Source: Dipteris shenzhenensis
Taxonomy: Eukaryota > Polypodiophyta > Polypodiopsida > Gleicheniales
Strand: one strand, 5' to 3'
Assembly (NCBI GenBank): GCA_047967505.1
Contig: CM106541.1
DNA length: 64,000 nucleotides
Of the stretch, positions 60,149-64,000 are shown piece after piece. Positions within the stretch are counted from its first letter, which is position 1. Every line of letters starts with the position of its first letter. Both the position numbers and the translations under genes were made by a program. The notes under the pieces are model-generated. The model saw only the letters and a list, made by a program, of their open reading frames with translations, did not search any database and was not told the origin of the DNA.

Positions 60149-62200
60149 CTTACATATAGTCTTCCCTTGGCTATTTTTTTACTATCCTTTTCTTGGATCT
60201 ATTTACTATATGGAACACTTGTCCTTGGTTTACAAATGCAAGGTACCAAAGTGTGAGTACTATATAACATGCCATAACTCATGGTTATGGGTACCCACCA
60301 ACTTCTCTTACTCCACAAATTTATACGTCACCTCAAAAATTGTGTATACATCATGCTCTTGAACATCATCAAGATATGCCAACTTATCAAAGATGAGATC
60401 CAATATTACCTAGGTGAGGTGATTGTTAATGGTGAGGAGGTAGCTCAATTCATTAATATGGACTCTAGAGACAACTCTATGTACACCCACCAAAATGACA
60501 TCCATTACTACAATGTCCGCAAAGAGCTCAATGCACTATAGAAGGTTGGATATAAGGATCCAAATTCCACTTGATACAATATATTGCAATCAAAGCTAAA
60601 ACAATGATCACAAAGTCAATAACATAACACTTAGAGCTAGAATTGGCATGATCAATGATAGTCACATCACTAGGCTCTAATCTAGCAATAGGTAACATAA
60701 CCAAGATCCATGCAAATATCCTATCAAAAGACCCAAAAAAAGAAATACACACAAAAAACTCACGCTTAGATGATCAAAACATAGACACAATATGCTCAAC
60801 TTCATATGGTATCAAAATGCAACCTTTATAGTCATATACATACATTCTCACATGTGCGATAGCTATCTAGATGCAAGTTACAAGGTGAGATGCCCACGAT
60901 TCATTAAGAAGTCATTGGCATGATGTCTAATGTATGTAATCCTCTCACAAATAACTATCAACATGGTTCATGCATCTTAATCAGAATCGAACCACATAAT
61001 TTGTCCCAATGCTTCTTGAAATTCCATTGGGTAACATAATTTATACATTCAAAGAAAATAACACAATATTCTAAGCATATACTCTTTACAGAAAGAGAAC
61101 TAGCACTTTAGAATGCTTATATAATTCGGCTCTACAAGCAAGATCAATCATTGACTTTTTCAAACCATAAATAAGAGAACCATATGACAATAGAGGAGGT
61201 ATGCACAAGCACACAAGCATTAGCTTGTTCCCTAAAGTACTTTATAGGATATGTCAACTTGACATCTTTGTTTTATAGATGCTCAATCAATTTACGTACA
61301 AGGAATAGTGAACTAAATAGGAACAAGAAAGAATGTCAAAGAGATAGAGAGCCTACAAATACTACTATATCACACCATAGATGAAGCTTGCAAACATTGA
61401 TGGAAAAGAACCCGAGTAATACATATATGGATATACTTCTATGCAAGGGTTAAGAAAGTTCATGAACTAACCTCAAGAGCACTTGGACAAATGGAAATTT
61501 AAAAGAGACAATCGAAGATGATAGCAACAACATCCACAAAAATTAAAACTCAAACTAAGTCATTGTAAGTCATGGAAAGTACTGACATTAAATTCCATAC
61601 AAAATAATGTAGGCCTACAAAGCACATGATCCATCAAATCAAAAGCACTAAAACTCATTTGAGCCTTATAATGATAAGGATTGAGGCTAATACATAATCA
61701 TGCAATAGCCCGCATGTTAGTGCCCTATCTCCACAATAAGATAGCAAACACTATATTGAGTGAGGTTGAGAAATATTGTGGATATGATGAGATGAGAGAA
61801 TTGGTCATCACAATATAGCATGTTTTAGTTATATTCGACCTAGTGTTGCAAAATTTTGACTTCTTCAAAAAATTTAATAAATTCCAGCAAGTCAATTAGG
61901 TATAATTCCTTCCCAAATTAATAAAATTCCATGTCACATCCTATGAGGTCCTTGCATTGCAAAGATCCCATTACTTCATAAAAATTTTGCTATTTCTTGT
62001 AAAAATGTTTCAACTTAGAGTGCATACGAGAAATAAGAAAGTACAAAACATTGATATCGCATTTACTATATTCACTACACCACTACTGACAAAAGATGTC
62101 TTGGTCAAACAAATGAGTGCAAAAAATGTATCACATAGCACATGACTAATCTATCTGAGAAGATGAAACATGACATGGTTAGGTACAAGCATTCCTTGCA
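60149..62200. other. no gene recognised
   Basis: AT-rich sequence. A frame at 60281-60541 (YYLGEVIVNGEEVAQFINMD) looks protein-like but has no family I know. Confidence 0.45.
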
Positions 62201-62309
62201 CATTGCCAAATCTCACTTCTATTGCATCCCACTTTGGCTATGTTGAATTCTACTATGAATCTTTCTTGCAGTTGATTACTTTGCACTTGTATTGCACATT
62301 GTCAAATCT

Positions 62310-62390
62310 CATTTCTATTGCATTGGCCAGCATGAAAAAAGAAAAATCACCTGGAGCTGATGGGCTACCCTTTGATTTATGGAATTTTGG
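62310..62390 (+). pseudogene. LINE RT relic
   Basis: The frame reads ASMKKEKSPGADGLPFDLW, the conserved KSPGPDGLP region that precedes the RT core of LINEs. Nothing of the rest is left. Confidence 0.5.
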
Positions 62391-62469
62391 GATGCCATGG
62401 GTGGGGATTTAACCATGATGGCTAATGAGACTGTTGAAATCTTGCTATTTAAAGGGTTATATGGGTTTG

Positions 62470-62865
62470 GTACTCCCATATAAGAATGGATCAATATGCC
62501 ACATGGAATATTTGAATTTCCAAGTAGGATATTTAAAGTCTCCGTACAGGAGTTTGGAGATTCCTTATGGAATTTGAAGTCCCACATAGGAGTTCTTGGG
62601 TCCCTTATGAGATTTCAAGTCCCATATAGGAATATCAAAGTCTCTTATGAGATCTTATCCACATACTACAAGGGATTTAATGTTACATACAGGAGTTTGG
62701 GATCCCTCATGGAATTTGAAGTCCACATAGGAGTTTTTGGGTCTTTTATGGAATTTGATCCATGTCCCATGAGGGATTTGAAGTCCCATAGAGGAGTTTA
62801 GAGGTCCCTTACATGATTAGATCATATACCGTAAGGCATTTGTAAAGTCCCTTGTGGAAGGTAGC
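62470..62865. repeat. degenerate minisatellite, about 40-bp unit
   Basis: About nine units of the type atggaatttgaagtccca / cataggagttnttgggtccc with substitutions and small indels. Confidence 0.75.
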
Positions 62866-63268
62866 AGATTTTAGGTTTTCTTTGACCTGATAAGAAATAA
62901 GGTTTAAAAAAAATTAATTCGAGACTTATGGAATTAAATACGATTTCAAAGAATTTTTTGAAAAATAAACGTTTAAAAAAAAACCCTAGTACCTAACCTA
63001 TGTACTCTTCATGATGGTAGATGTTATATCTTCACTTCGTGGCACTAAAGAGTGTAACATAATCACGTGCCTTTGTAGGGTTTCACCCTGCTTTCTTTGG
63101 AGCCATGTTCTTCTCTATATACACATATAAATAGTTAAGTACTATGCAAAAGTTTCGTATTCATTTTGTCACTCACACTACTACACACGGGGCCTACTCT
63201 GACACTTATTTATGCATCAATGTTTAGCACATGTGGGGTGCGAATCATCAATAAGCAAAGAATGTTTA

Positions 63269-63345
63269 GTCAAGTGCCATTATATAGCGACTCTAGGCAA
63301 GTGTCGCTATATAGCGATGTTTATACAAAGTCACTATATGGATCT
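63269..63345. repeat. tcgctatatagcga palindrome cluster
   Basis: The perfect 14-bp palindrome tcgctatatagcga at 63308-63321 is flanked by partial copies (attatatagcgac, gtcactatatgg). Confidence 0.75.
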
Positions 63346-63391
63346 TTAAAAACGAAAGCTTCTATTAATTAAATATTTAGTATGCACCTTC

Positions 63392-63768
63392 TCACAATGC
63401 TTCAGGAAGAACAAAAGCATCACTTTCATTGGTCCAAAGTTTGGTGGAGTCTATTGGAAAGAAACCACTACTGTCTTTCCTCACTATTGCATGGGAACCA
63501 TTGTAAATAGTTCTAAACGACTTTACATCAAGAATGAAAATACTAAATCGTCTGAAATCAATTTCATAGATTTCACATATGGTCCCACAATAATCCAATT
63601 GTGAGGAGAAAAGATTGGTAATTGAAACACTTGCTCAGCTATCTTGTGTGAAGTTATCCATGACTCCACAATCATATGTGACTCTCTTTGAATCGATGCG
63701 TTCCACACAAAAATGTCATCCATATGACCATAATGCACTATACTTTTTGTACTGCAAAAGAGCATCAT
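63392..63768 (-). pseudogene. CACTA transposon DUF4216 domain
   Basis: The minus strand reads DYCGTICEIYEIDFRRFSIF, RKDSSGFFPIDSTKLWTNES and DAFVLPEA, then after a frame change HCEKV. This matches DUF4216, a domain found next to the transposase of CACTA (En/Spm) DNA transposons. Upstream (63768-63600) are decayed parts (IVESWITSHKIAEQVFQLPI). The frame change at the end and the missing transposase show it is a relic. Confidence 0.65.
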
Positions 63769-64000
63769 TAAAACAATGAGGATGCATCTATTTTATAGTG
63801 TATATTGCCACAAATAAATAATTATGTCAAGAGGTAAGAAACATGCATCATTCATCTAGATGATAACTTTCACTCGCGCTCGTTTATTGTCTCCACATTG
63901 CATTCGGATTTATGTAGAGCCAGTTGTAGCTGATCAAGTGACATGTGAGTGGGGAGAAGCATGAGATCCCATGGATATGGTTGTGATCGCCTGTACATTA

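Noticed and set aside
62470-62865. CRISPR-like repeat array
   Set aside because: The units are degenerate and contiguous with no unique spacers; it is a minisatellite in plant DNA.
1-64000. tRNA or rRNA genes
   Set aside because: I saw no rRNA sequence and no tRNA-like clover-leaf with proper A and B boxes; the tRNA-like words found are primer-binding sites of LTR elements. I could not run a tRNA scan.

Overview
The window is nuclear DNA of a land plant with a large, repeat-filled genome. The one intact host gene I can read is a complete plant HUB/BRE1-type E3 ubiquitin ligase on the minus strand. It runs from an ATG at 56337 to a stop at 25592, with 19 coding exons and an 870-residue product. 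The very long introns, several retrotransposon classes, long (TG)n and (GA)n runs, and LINEs with an L1-type ORF1 suggest a fern- or gymnosperm-like genome. The sequence alone does not fix the species.

Layout. 1-3700: a LINE 3' end, a 1.2 kb purine-rich tract, a small fold-back and TG runs. 3700-11899: a decayed Ty3/gypsy element with a 5' LTR of about 1 kb, an RNase H reading frame placed before gag, gag, protease, RT, a degenerate RNase H, integrase and a truncated 3' LTR. 11900-15750: a 5'-truncated Ty1/copia element fused to that LTR, with an open RT-RNase H frame and a 3' LTR that is itself followed by a primer-binding site. 15751-17017: leftover LTR sequence. 17055-21615: an inverted, decayed LINE. 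21624-22130: a copia leader and gag relic. 22650-24650: a few exon-like stretches I could not name.

25592-56337: the HUB gene. Fourteen of its 18 introns are 84-310 bp. The other four carry the foreign DNA. Intron 18 (14.7 kb) splits the RING finger and holds a gypsy fragment, a full-length LINE, a copia-like LTR element read on the minus strand and a LINE fragment inserted in its LTR. Intron 12 (6.9 kb) holds LTR pieces and a Penelope-like reverse transcriptase relic between 16-bp direct repeats. Intron 9 holds a LINE with an internal inversion. Intron 4 holds a tandem duplication of about 480 bp.

56338-58030: the upstream flank of HUB, made of degenerate repeats of the gene's own 5' region, including a second copy of its first codons. 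58031-64000: mostly unrecognised AT-rich DNA with relics of a copia gag, a LINE RT, a 40-bp minisatellite and a CACTA-type transposase domain (DUF4216).

Apart from HUB I see no gene set that works as a pathway. The TE coding regions are broken by stops and frameshifts, except one 488-codon copia RT-RNase H frame. HUB joins were placed by reading frame, GT/GC-AG borders and conserved family sequence; all 19 exons join in one open frame.
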